DNA from: Bufo bufo
Taxonomy: Eukaryota; Chordata; Amphibia; Anura; Bufonidae
Length of the DNA: 64,000 nt
Direction of reading: 5' to 3'
Assembly: GCF_905171765.1 (NCBI RefSeq)
Contig: NC_053395.1
Span: 186,561,577-186,625,576 of the forward strand
The translations under genes were made by a program, and so were the position numbers. Of this stretch, positions 43,908-53,650 are shown in pieces. The notes beneath the pieces are model-generated. The model saw only the letters and a list, made by a program, of their open reading frames with translations. It made no database searches and had not been told where the DNA came from. Each line of letters opens with the position of its first letter. Positions within the stretch are counted from its first letter, which is position 1.

Positions 43908-45126
43908 TACACTCACCTAAAGAATTATTAGGAACACCTGTTCTATTTCTCATTAATGCAATTATCTAGTCAACCAATCACATGGCAGTTGCTTCAATGC
44001 ATTTAGGGGGGTGGTCCTGGTCAAGACAATCTCCTGAACTCCAAACTGAATGTCAGAATGGGAAAGAAAGGTGATTTAAGCAATTTTGAGCGTGGCATGG
44101 TTGTTGGTGCCAGACGGGCCGGTCTGAGTATTTCACAATCTGCTCAGTTACTGGGATTTTCACGCACAACCATTTCTAGGGTTTACAAAGAATGGTGTGA
44201 AAAGGGAAAAACATCCAGTATGCGGCAGTCCTGTGGGCAAAAATGCCTTGTGGATGCTAGAGGTCAGAGGAGAATGGGCCGACTGATTCAAGCTGATAGA
44301 AGAGCAACGTTGACTGAAATAACCACTCGTTACAACCGAGGTATGCAGCAAAGCATTTGTGAAGCCACAACACGCACAACCTTGAGGCGGATGGGCTACA
44401 ACAGCAGAAGACCCCACCGAGTACCACTCATCTCCACTACAAATAGGAAAAAGAGGCTACAACGAGCTCCCCAAAATTGGACTGTTGAAGACTGGAAAAA
44501 TGTTGCCTGGTCTGATGAGTCTCGATTTCTGTTGAGACATTTAAATGGTAGAGTCGGAATTTGGCGTAAACAGAATGAGAACATTTATCCATCATGCCTT
44601 GTTACCACTGTGCAGGCTGGTGGTGGTTGTGTAATGGTGTGGGGGATGTTTTCTGGGCACACTTTAGGCCCCTTTGTGCCAATTGGGCATTGTTTAAATG
44701 CCACGGGCTACCTGAGCATTGTTTCTGACCATGTCCATCCCTTCATGACCACCATGTACCCATCCTCTGATGGCTACTTCCAGCAGGATAATGCACCATG
44801 TCACAAAGCTCGAATCATTTCAAATTGGTTTCTTGAACATGACAATGAGTTCACTGTACTAAAATGGCCCCCACAGTCACCAGATCTCAACCCAATAGAG
44901 CATCTTTGGGATGTGGTGGAACGGGAGCTTCGTGCCCTGGATGTGCATCCCTCAAATCTCCATCAACTGCAAGATGCTATCCTATCAATATGGGCCAACA
45001 TTTCTAAAGAATGCTATCAGCACCTTGTGGAATCAATGGCACGTAGAATTAAGGCAGTTCTGAAGGCAAAAGGGGGTCCAACACCGTATTAGTATGGTGT
45101 TCCTAATAATTCTTTAGGTGAGTGTA
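43908..45126 (+). mobile_element. Complete Tc1/mariner element, DD36E type
   Basis: TA 43908-43909 and 45125-45126. Inverted ends CACTCACCTAAAGAATTATT and AATAATTCTTTAGGTGAGTG match perfectly. The length between the TAs is 1215 bp. It carries one uninterrupted transposase gene in the same orientation. It is inserted in the L1 3' region and is the best-preserved element in the window. Confidence 0.97.
44058..45092 (+). CDS. Intact DD36E Tc1/mariner transposase (344 aa)
   Basis: A cut-and-paste transposase acting on its own terminal repeats in the nucleus. Residues 1-50 or so form the first helix-turn-helix (AGLSISQSAQLLGFSRTTIS), followed by a second DNA-binding region with basic residues up to about 135. 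The catalytic residues are D153 (WSDESRF), D244 (FQQDNAPCH) and E281 ([11 protein letters not shown]). There are 36 residues between D244 and E281, against 34 in classical Tc1. A glycine-rich patch, QAGGGCVMVWG, lies at 187-196. The ATG sits 148 bp inside the left end; the stop is 32 bp before the right end. No internal stop or frameshift is seen. DD36E Tc1 elements have been described as the Incomer lineage; assignment to it is inference from spacing and size. Confidence 0.95.
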   Translation: MGKKGDLSNFERGMVVGARRAGLSISQSAQLLGFSRTTISRVYKEWCEKGKTSSMRQSCGQKCLVDARGQRRMGRLIQADRRATLTEITTRYNRGMQQSICEATTRTTLRRMGYNSRRPHRVPLISTTNRKKRLQRAPQNWTVEDWKNVAWSDESRFLLRHLNGRVGIWRKQNENIYPSCLVTTVQAGGGCVMVWGMFSGHTLGPFVPIGHCLNATGYLSIVSDHVHPFMTTMYPSSDGYFQQDNAPCHKARIISNWFLEHDNEFTVLKWPPQSPDLNPIEHLWDVVERELRALDVHPSNLHQLQDAILSIWANISKECYQHLVESMARRIKAVLKAKGGPTPY

Positions 45127-45262
45127 TTAACCTACCTTAATATCTGGTTTCTGTTCATATTATGTATGCAAAAAATTTAATGGACTTTTGCCACATGTCC
45201 TATGTTTATACATGTCCTATGTTTATACATGTCCTATATAAACTCAATAAAAATAAATTTGC

Positions 45263-46754
45263 AACAAATGTAACTTTTCAACAACAACAAAAAAACACAA
45301 TTAAGAATTCGACTTCCATAAATGAATGAAAGGCTGCGATATAAGCAGCAGGTATGACGTCTTCTCGTGCTCGCTCCAGCAAGTCCGTCTATTGTGCTCC
45401 ACTACAATCAAAACCTGACAACGCAAGTCTTTCACTGCATACTCTGCTGCCTCTCCTTCTTGTGATCTTATCTTTAAAGAATATTTGACCTTAATTACCA
45501 ATAAAGCGAAGAGGTCTAACTGATTAGCTGGTGTTTTAGCCCATGGGGTAGAAGCTGATATGGCGCACAAACAGCAGCGGGGGCTCCTGAAGCAAGAGTC
45601 GGACCCTGAACACTGCTTTCTTTCAAATCCCTTGGGAATTCTGCTACCAAAGGTCTAGAATTCCTCAACAGGGGAGATCATGTTTATCAGCTTGAACAGG
45701 TCAGCTGGGCCACGATCCAGGTAGTCTGCTTGTCTAAGCTTGATGAAACGTAGGCGCCACCGGGTAACAGTAGTGGTCAGGGACGCTGCCAGTAAGGTGT
45801 AACCCAAAACGAAAAAATGAAATTAAAATACAACGGTCGCCAGGCCGTTTCTTTCTGCAGATTGTAATAACTGTAAAATAGGCGAGTTATACCTATAGTC
45901 TGCTCGTTGTATGCTTTTAATATCTTCTCACACATATCATTTCAGACTTGAAAAGCTTATAACAGGGACCAAAGGCTTTCTTCGGGGGATCCTATCATTG
46001 TAAGTACAGTAAGTGCTTCCTGGATTTTTTCCACTAACCCCTTTACCTGTTGATGCATCGTCAGGACCCAAGTCCATTACCGAATTTCCTCCTCTAATCT
46101 CTTCAATACATCGAGAGAAAATGACATTTCCTAAGCTGGTGAGACAGGAGACCTCTATGTCTACAAGCGGAGATAGGCAATCAACAAGTGAGCAAAAAAA
46201 GATAAGGGAGACGCTTGCCTTGGGTAAAAATCTATGATATTTGCAAGTTACGTCTGTGCGACCGAAGGAATGAGCATACATTTATAGCACTGACACATCT
46301 TGCTTGGCTTTTACTGGTGTTCTTTACGTATTATACATGCTGCCTGGCTCCATCCTTGGCTTTGCCATTCCATGGACATGGCAGATTTAGCAAAGAGATG
46401 ATGGGGGACTGTCCTGAGGCTCACTCCAGCCTTCTTCAATATATACCATATATGATACAAGCAGATCATATAAATGTTCTCATTTATTGTAAGGTAAAAA
46501 TCTAAGCCCAATGAAACACATCAAAGGGGTTGTTCCCTCCCCTCTAACCTTTTTACATTTCCATGCCAGCCTGCAGTACCTGTGGAAAATCCATACTAAA
46601 ATGGTCCTTGCTCCTCCTTTCCAGGTCCCTGGCTCTCTTCACTGTCCCCATCTGTAAACTTCCGGATGGACGAGGTTCCAGGTAAAATAATTTGTTAAAA
46701 ATAAAAAAAATAAAAAAGATAATTGAAAAAATAATCAATATATAAAAATTGGGC
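45263..46754. other. Unassigned sequence with two minor open frames
   Basis: The minus frames at 45301-45570 and 45937-46281 and the plus frame at 46013-46237 show no recognisable domain. The first, with SEHEKTSYLLLISQPFIHLW, might be a retroelement remnant, but I cannot support this. No element boundaries were found. Confidence 0.35.
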
Positions 46755-47400
46755 TAAAGCCAGTATTATGCAGGCCGATTGAGCAAGCGATTTTCAGGAG
46801 GTAAGTGTTCCCTCCTGGTAATCGCCTGCTAGCTAGCGGAGGAGACCACTGCTATTACATGCAGCTATTTCCTCCGCAGCAGGGGAGGAGCGATCGCTAT
46901 GCCATCGCTCGTCTCCATACTGTCTAGTGGTTTGCTGGAGGCAGATCGCTATTAGACAGCACGATCTGCCGCCGGAAAGCGCTGTTTTTAAGCATGCTTA
47001 AAACTCCGAATAGCCCAATGAACGAGCGCTTGCTTGATCATAGGGCAATCGGCAGCAGTATTACACTGCAAGATGATCGCTACCGAGCGTTCATGGGAAC
47101 GCCTGTTAGTGATCATCGGTCAAAAAATTGGCCAATGCAATACAGGCTTAAGGTTGGAGCCAATTACCAGGAATGAACATTCCGCTGATAACGGTCCCTT
47201 GTTCATTTGAAAATTCTGATTTTTAAGCACGCAGATCGTGCTGCCTAATAGAGATATGCTGCCAGCAAACCACTAGACAGTATGGAGATGAGCGATGGCA
47301 TAGCGGAGGGGATTGCTGCATGTAATAGCAGCGGTCTCCTCCACTAGCTAGCAATCGCTTGCTCAATCGACCTATGTAATACAGGCTTTAAAGTCGTCAC
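46755..47400. repeat. Inverted pair of related repeats
   Basis: 'gattgagcaagcgatt', 'gctagctagcggaggagacc', 'atactgtctagtggtttgct' and 'agcacgatctgc' in 46775-46975 recur inverted in 47225-47385. The outer edges are TAAAGCCAGTATTATGCAGG and TGTAATACAGGCTTTA. A third edge (caatacaggctta) at about 47138-47151 suggests two copies of one MITE in opposite orientation. Confidence 0.65.
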
Positions 47401-48244
47401 TTGACAGTTGCACACCTCCTTGTGTAAACAGGGGAGGTGCTGCCTAATATATGCAAAAATTTATATGGGGTGAACAATCGTAATTACGATCATTCCCCTA
47501 CCCTTTTAATTTGCCTCATTCTGTGTGAAAGGCACAAGCACCAATTGACTTGTACATCATCATTTGGTGCTTGTTTATTGACTGGCATCGGCCTGTGTAA
47601 AGGCCTCCATACACAGTAGATTATTCTTGACCGAACATGCCAAAAACAGAGGGTTTGGCCAAAACTCTAATGTGGGTGGGGAGCTCCCGGCCCTCCACCA
47701 ACATCATTGGGAGAAGCTAATATTTCCACCTAATCCTTTCTTTTTCCCCAGGAGATAAACAGCCACCAGAAGCGTCTGGCTCTCCCCACTGAATAAACGT
47801 ACACGTTCAGCCAAACCGAGAGATCGTTGAATGTTTATGGCCGTCCTATGAGGCACCTACTCTGCTCCTGTAATACTATATACAAGCAGTAACCCTTCCA
47901 CAGTACAACGACCAATCTTAGCATATACTCATACCTCGAAAAGGGTGTCAATACTAAAACCAAACTTCTAAGAAATGCTGAAAAGCATAAACCAGTAGGG
48001 AATAATTTATCATTAGAAGTTCTTTTTATGTCAGTTTTGAGCCTAGCTTTGCTTTGTGTGCCTGCACCAAATTTATCAACTGGTGCACCTTAATACATTT
48101 GGTATGAGTGCAATGAGATTTACACCTCATACGTGTAAAAGTAGACCAGGGGGTGGCCTGACGTAGGTTGAGACTTTTGCAAAAGTCAAAGATAGTAAAT
48201 GAGCCATAATCCAGGTCTAATCTCACTTTTAACTCTTAAACATA
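47401..48244. other. No clear feature
   Basis: A stretch at 47600-47850 with 'ggcctccatacacag' and 'atgtttatggccgtc' may be a decayed TWA-type MITE. Nothing else is supported. Confidence 0.35.
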
Positions 48245-48546
48245 GGGTGCTTTCGAACAACTGTATGCATTTTGCGGTCCGAAAAAAGAGGATCCGCAAA
48301 AAAATACGGATGGTGTCGGTGTGACTTCCGTGTTTAATCCTTTTTTTTTTTTTTTGCAGATCCATTGTAACAATGCTTATGCTTGTCCGCAAAACGGACA
48401 AGAATAGGACATGTTCTATCTTTTTTGAAGGGCTACAGAATGGACATACGGATGCGGACAGCACACAGTGTGAATGGGTCCACATCTTATCAGCAAAAAA
48501 TGTGGGTCGGAATGTGGACCACAAATACGATCGTGTGAATGGGGCC
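48245..48546. mobile_element. PIF/Harbinger-like MITE
   Basis: ATA on both sides (48242-48244, 48547-48549). Ends GGGTGCTTTCGAACAAC and CGATCGTGTGAATGGGGCC. Interior 'ttgtccgcaaaacggacaag' as in other members. Confidence 0.65.
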
Positions 48547-49632
48547 ATAGCCCACTTGAAAAGTGGCAAGGATCACAAAATGTCTAAAAAATATACCAAA
48601 TGTCGCAGAAAACAGCACAGTCACCATGACTTGCGACTTTTTTAAGCCACAAATACAGATGTATCTGATTTAATAAATGTCCCCTGCAGTCTATAATGCA
48701 GCCATTGGGTAGATGACTCCTGTAGGTGGTATACCACAGCATCAGAACAGAATCGTAAATGCATCTAAAATTTTCTGAGGGAAATAAAAAAGGAATTCTT
48801 TCCATTGCCGATGCTAACGATCCGGATTTGTGTGGTTAAAATGCGTCCATCAAAGTCATAGGCAGAGAAGAAGACCTCACCCTACTCAAAATATATATAC
48901 AGGGCTACCACCCCCAAAAAAAGCAACCCCTAACAGCGGCTAGCCCTAATAGAAGCCTAAAATACCCTTACATGTCTCCTTACGTGAATTCATTAGGGGT
49001 CACATATATAATTTATAACTAAGGACAAAGTATCTGGGCATCGCAACGCTGAAGAATGCATATGGCGCCTGAACGTCTACCATTCCCAAGCATTAATTGT
49101 ATCTGAAAACTTCTCGTCCAATGGGAATAAAACCAAATGTGAGAAACGGCAACAAACTCATTTTCACTGGACATTTTCCAGTCGTATCACTTGGCCGGTC
49201 TGTAGATGTCCTGACCCCGGTGATCTCGGAATTCGAATCTCTTCTGCAACACAAAGGACCCCAGATTTATTGCTCGGCTGTTCTAATGAAATCACAGCAG
49301 GCATGTAACAATGATTGTGCTGCTGATTGACTAGACACAGTCAATCTGCTCAGAGAGATCATCAATGGTGGGGCCAGGACAGCGCTGACAGATCTAGACC
49401 TTAACGAATCCCATCCACAGTAGCCCTGGTATGCTAGGAGATACGGGACTGCTGACATCTCCATCAACTCGCCAGTTGTCTTCTAATACCACGTTCAGTA
49501 GGTTAACCCTTGCAGCATAGTAATGCAACGTACAGAAGAAAAGTTGTATAATATTAGGCCATAAATGTACGATACAGCAGACAAACGTTGTTACATTCAC
49601 TTCTGATAGAGTGACCCATTTCCAGAATTAAT
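48547..49632. other. No clear feature
   Basis: Single-copy-looking sequence. Open frames such as 49097-49330 (+) have no recognisable domain. Confidence 0.4.
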
Positions 49633-49926
49633 TTAAAGGGGTTGTACGAGACTGATGGCCTATCCTCAGGAAAGGTCATCAATATTAGATCAGTGGAGAT
49701 CCGACTTCTGGCATCCCTGACGATCAGCTGCTTGAAGAGACTGCAGCACGCCGGAGAGCGCTGAAGCTTTTTCATTAGGCCAGTGATGTCATGTTCATCG
49801 GGTCACAGCTCTATCACATTCAAGCGAATAGGGCTCAGCTGCAATACCAAGCACAGCCACTATACAATGTATGGCGCTGTGCTTGGTAAGCTGTAAGGAG
49901 GCCTGTGAGCTCTGAGACTTTCTTAA
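49633..49926. mobile_element. TTAA-type repeat, family of 1503-1852
   Basis: TTAA at 49633-49636, then AAAGGGGTTGTACGAG, and 'ggcctatcctcaggaaagg', 'cgatcagctgcttgaagag' and 'caataccaagcacagcc'. It ends at TTAA 49923-49926, which also starts the next repeat. Confidence 0.65.
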
Positions 49927-50500
49927 AGGGGTCGTCCCATGAATAATATTCTACAGTTTTCAAACCAGCACCTGGATCTGAATACTTTTATAATTGCATG
50001 TACTTAGAAATGTATTATGGCTACTGAGTTATTCAATGAAATCTATCTGTATAGAAACATAGAAACATAGAAACATAGAATGTGTCGGCAGATAAGAACC
50101 ATTTGGCCCATCTAGTCTGCCCAATATACTGAATACTATGGATAGCCCCCGGCCCTATCTTATATGAAGGATGGCCTTATGCCTATCCCATGCATGCTTA
50201 AACCCCTTCACTGTATTTGCAGCTACCACTTCTGCAGGAAGGCTATTCCATGCATCCACTACTCTCTCAGTAAAGTAATACCTGCTGTTTGCTCTTCTTC
50301 TAATTTCTCTGTCCAGCTCACTGAGATGGACGCACATGCTCAGTTCCATCAGTTCCACATGCTCACGCCCCCTGAGCTGCCAGCTTGATAAAAATTTAGC
50401 AGAACAATTGGAGCAAAGAATGGGGAGATCTCTGGATCCATGTGAGGTACAGGGCTGGTTCTAGCTTTGTTAGAAAGAGATTGTCATATACTACTGTGCT
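49923..50500 (+). mobile_element. TTAA-type repeat, 'ggtcgtcccatga' family copy 3
   Basis: Begins TTAAAGGGGTCGTCCCATGA and shares its interior with copies 1 and 2 (aaaccagcacctggatctga; gtacagggctggttctagc). A LINE fragment is inserted at about 50053-50300. The right end is lost at the junction with the next MITE. Confidence 0.7.
50053..50300 (-). mobile_element. LINE 3' end with RT C-terminal remnant
   Basis: On the minus strand the translation gives SRYYFTERVVDAWNSLPAEVV followed by AANTVKGFKHAWDRHKAILH and a stop at 50155-50157. This is the conserved C-terminal 'WNSLP' region of CR1/L2-type LINE reverse transcriptases. The 3' UTR is short and ends in TCTATGTTTCTATG repeats (plus-strand 'gaaacata' at 50053-50080). 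Comparison with the sibling repeats shows it interrupts 'ctgtatag..cctgctgtttg'. The upstream part of the frame, to 50358, is host repeat. Confidence 0.75.
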
Positions 50501-50505
50501 CAATA

Positions 50506-50847
50506 TACCGGCACCGGCCGTGTGCACTCTGTGTCAGGGATGCAAACCTATTAACTTGAATGGGTCCAAAATCCGCAAGATACAGCGTGGTGTAGAGGCA
50601 CGGATCGGAAGCCCACCAAAGCACTTCCCTGGGATTTCAGTCTATGCCTCGGCACTGCAAATATATAGAACATGTTCTTTTCTTTCTTTTTTTGCCGTCT
50701 GGAACGTATCTTGCGCACCCACTCAAGTGAATGGTTCCGCAAACAGCATGCACTCGGTGTGCACTCAGTCAGTTCCCGTGCATTGCGGACCACTATTTGC
50801 GGTCCGCAGCAAGGGCACAGGGCGCACATGCTTGTGTGCATGAGCCC
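50506..50847. mobile_element. PIF/Harbinger-like MITE, left end lost
   Basis: The right end CTTGTGTGCATGAGCCC is intact. The interior matches 40739-41117. The left end lies in the breakpoint with the preceding repeat. Confidence 0.6.
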
Positions 50848-50849
50848 AT

Positions 50850-51503
50850 GTAAAGGTTATATGCAGCATTGCCGGGTGTCGGACCCCCGCCGATCTGATA
50901 TTGATGACCTATCCTGAGGATATTTTTTGTGCACCTTTTTTATTTATAGGTCTTGCCAGTTAGAATGGAAAAATCCACTTGCAAATTTTGCCATAAAACT
51001 ACAGCAAAATCTGCAACAGGTGTATTTTGCATTCGATTTTCACCCCCGGTTAAATTGGAAGGGATGAAATTGAAAAACTGCGGATTTAAAGATCAAAAGC
51101 CCAGATTCAATTCTATGTGGAAAAATAATTCTGAGCTGGCAGATGACATTTGCTCAAATCTCATCCACATGGCTGGCGTTGTTTATGAGAGCCCCTCTTC
51201 TCTCCCCCTTATGATGGGTAACAATACTCTGATAACTTATATATCATTACATATCATTATTCTATACTGTTTCCTACTTCTGTTTTTTTTTGGTTTTTTT
51301 TAGGGAGCAAGCGGAGAAAAAAAATAGAGAAGTTTAATTAAAAAATGTGTTTTGTTTACAATAAAGACAAAACTAGTCCGCTTGTCTGGCAATAATATGA
51401 CAATCATCATTCACGTGACTGCAGCAGCCGATCACCGGCCCCAGTGGTCATGTGCCAATGTATGGGGACCACAGGGTATTGAAGTCTTGGGTCATTTACA
51501 GAG
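50850..51503. other. TTAA-repeat fragment then unassigned sequence
   Basis: 50873-50930 is a short piece of the 1503-1852 family (gtgtcggacccccgccgatc). The frame 50953-51303 (+, 116 codons) has no recognisable domain and ends in a T-rich run. Confidence 0.4.
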
Positions 51504-51506
51504 TAA

Positions 51507-51803
51507 GGCCTCATGCACACGACCGTTGTTGTGTTCCGTTCCGCAAAATGGGGTTCCGTTGCTCCGTGATCCGTTTTTGTTTCCGTGTGTCTTCCTTTAT
51601 TTTTGGAGGACCACCAGACATAAAGGAATGTAAAAAAAAATCTAAGACAGGTTTGCCATGCAAATGATAGGAAAAAAACGGACGCGGATGACAATCTTGT
51701 GTGCCTCCACGTTTTTTAGCGGTCCCATTGACTTGAATGGGTCCGCGAACCGTTTTCCGGTGCAACGGACACGGAATAAAACAACGGTCATGTGCATGAG
51801 GCC
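51507..51803. mobile_element. PIF/Harbinger-like MITE, first of three in a row
   Basis: TAA 51504-51506 and 51804-51806. Ends GGCCTCATGCACACGACCG and CGGTCATGTGCATGAGGCC are nearly perfect complements. Confidence 0.88.
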
Positions 51804-51806
51804 TAA

Positions 51807-52054
51807 GGCTACATGCACACGAACGTTGTTTGTTTCCGTGTCCGTTCTAGATTTTTTTTGTGCTGTCCGCATCCATATGTTCGTTCCGTAGCCCCGCAAA
51901 AAAAATATAACGTCCTATTCCTGTCCGTTTTAGGCATTGTTAAAATGGATCCGCCCAAAAAAATGGATGGCATACGGATCTCATCTGTTTTTTTTTTTTC
52001 TGCGGATCCGCAATTTGCGAACCGCAAAACACATACGGTCGTGTGCATGTAGCC
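51807..52054. mobile_element. PIF/Harbinger-like MITE, second of three
   Basis: TAA 51804-51806 and 52055-52057, both shared. Ends GGCTACATGCACACGAACG and CGGTCGTGTGCATGTAGCC. Confidence 0.88.
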
Positions 52055-52057
52055 TAA

Positions 52058-52330
52058 GGCTACCTTCACACCTCTGGTGTGAAACTCCGGGATGACTGTT
52101 CTGGCAGTCAAGCGGAGAATCGGCCGGACACAAGCTGCAGCATGCAGAAGTTTGTGCCCAACCGGTTCTCTGCCGGAATGCATACAGATCTCCACCGGAC
52201 CCCACTATACTTTAATGGGGCCAGCAAACATTCCGTCCGCATCCGGCAGTGCTGGATCCGGTGAATTCCTGCAGGCTGTTCTCTGCCGAAACACCCTGCC
52301 AGAATTCACATCGGAGGTGTGAAACTAGCC
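52058..52330. mobile_element. PIF/Harbinger-like MITE, third of three
   Basis: TAA 52055-52057 and 52331-52333. Ends GGCTACCTTCACACCTC and GAGGTGTGAAACTAGCC. Interior 'ttctggcagtcaagcggaga' type modules differ from its two neighbours. Confidence 0.85.
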
Positions 52331-52333
52331 TAA

Positions 52334-53650
52334 GCCCTTCATGTCAAGGCCTATTTTCATTTTTGCATTTTGGACTTTTCCTCCCCACGTTCCAATAACC
52401 ATGACTTTTTTTTATTTTTTAGTTCACATAGCTATATGGAGGGTTTATTTTTTGTGGGACACAATGCATTTTTTAATGCCACCATTTAATTTACCAAGTC
52501 TTGTATTGGAAAACGGGAAAAAAAAATATTTGTGTGGCAAACTTGAAAAAACAACAACAGAATTCCGCCAAGATTTTGGGGGTATTGACATTACAGCGTT
52601 CACTGTGCGCTAAAAATGACCTGATGTCCTTATTCTTACTTTTTATTGGTACCATTTTTGTGTTATGTACGACTTTTTGATCACTGTTATTCAATTTTTT
52701 GAGGGGGACAAGATGAACCAAAAAAATGGTGAATTGCGTGTTTTTCTTTCTTTTCTTTGTCGTTCACCGGACAGAAATTGTTTTATATTTTAATAGTTCA
52801 GACCTTTTCGGACGTGGCGATACCTATTATTATTTTTTTATTGTTTATATTTTTTTATATGTAAAATTGGGAAAGGGGGGTGATTTAAACTTTTAATATA
52901 TTGGTGTTTTTTATTTTATTTTTTTTTAACTTTTTTCATTATTTTATTTTTATTTTTACTATTAGCCCCCATAGGGTGCTAGTACATGGGATCTTTTGAT
53001 CCCCTCTCCCATTTACCCTAATAGATCTTTTAGGGTGAATAGGATTTCTTCTCTCTCCATTCTGAGCTTTGCCTCGTGCATAGCTCAGTATGGAGATTGC
53101 TATGGCAGGCTCGGATCGCATCAGCAGTGTCCAGGCTGCCATAGCAACTGATCAGAGCCCTGTGATTTCACTTTCGGAAGGCAGAGGGAGCCGCATCCCT
53201 CTGCCTTTACTCACCTGGGGGGTTAAATGATGGATGCAGCGCGGTCGCCGCTCCCTGTCAGTGCCGGCTGTATGAAACAGCTGGTACCCACCGCCTATAG
53301 AGCGGCCTGCTCCATACATCCCCTCACGCATTATGACTAGGCATGAGCGAATAGACTTCGGATGCTTCATCCGAAGTCGATGCGCATAAAACTTTGTTAG
53401 GATACTGTGCAGAGCGAGCGCTTCGTACATTATTAGAATGTATTGGCTCTGATGAGCCGAAGTTATTACTTCGCGAAGTCTGTAAAAAACCTTTGTACCG
53501 AACCGCTCTAATGAAGTTTTATGTGAATCGACTTCGGATGAAGCATCCGAAGTCGATTCGCTTATCCCCAATTATGACGTACAGTTACCCTAGGAAGAGG
53601 GTGCAGTGCTCAAACTGCTGAGGATAGGTCAATATTTTGGTCCCAGAAAC
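52334..53650. repeat. T-rich TTAA-type repeat, right end lost
   Basis: It starts directly after the MITE run with GCCCTTCATGTCAAGGCC. Interior phrases 'gttcacatagctatatggag', 'taatgccaccatttaat' and 'attggtaccatttttgtg' match 2150-3050. A hAT-like MITE is inserted at 53338-53570. Confidence 0.55.
53338..53570. mobile_element. hAT-like MITE with exact 8-bp duplication
   Basis: ATTATGAC at 53330-53337 and 53571-53578. Ends TAGGCATGAGCGAATAGAC and TCGATTCGCTTATCCCCA. The arms of about 55 bases each contain 'cttcggatgcttcatccgaag', itself a palindrome. Confidence 0.88.

Larger units (their letters stand above)
41310..45262 (+). mobile_element. L1-type LINE, 3' fragment with three nested insertions
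   Basis: The fragment starts at about the catalytic box of ORF2 and runs through the L1 C-terminal domain and 3' UTR to 'ctcaataaaaataaa' near 45260. It is interrupted by a Harbinger-like MITE (41549-41996), a T2-like palindrome (42491-42838) and a Tc1 element (43908-45126). The 3' UTR has three tandem copies of 'catgtcctatgtttata' type at about 45195-45240. The 5' truncation is typical of L1. Confidence 0.85.

Noticed and set aside
45301..46505. Possible host or retroelement gene from minor frames
   Set aside because: I could recognise no domain and no consistent frame. A retroelement origin is possible but not supportable from sequence alone.
51507..51899. Several frames of 70-95 codons on both strands
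   Set aside because: They lie within TWA-type MITEs, overlap on both strands and cross the element junctions.
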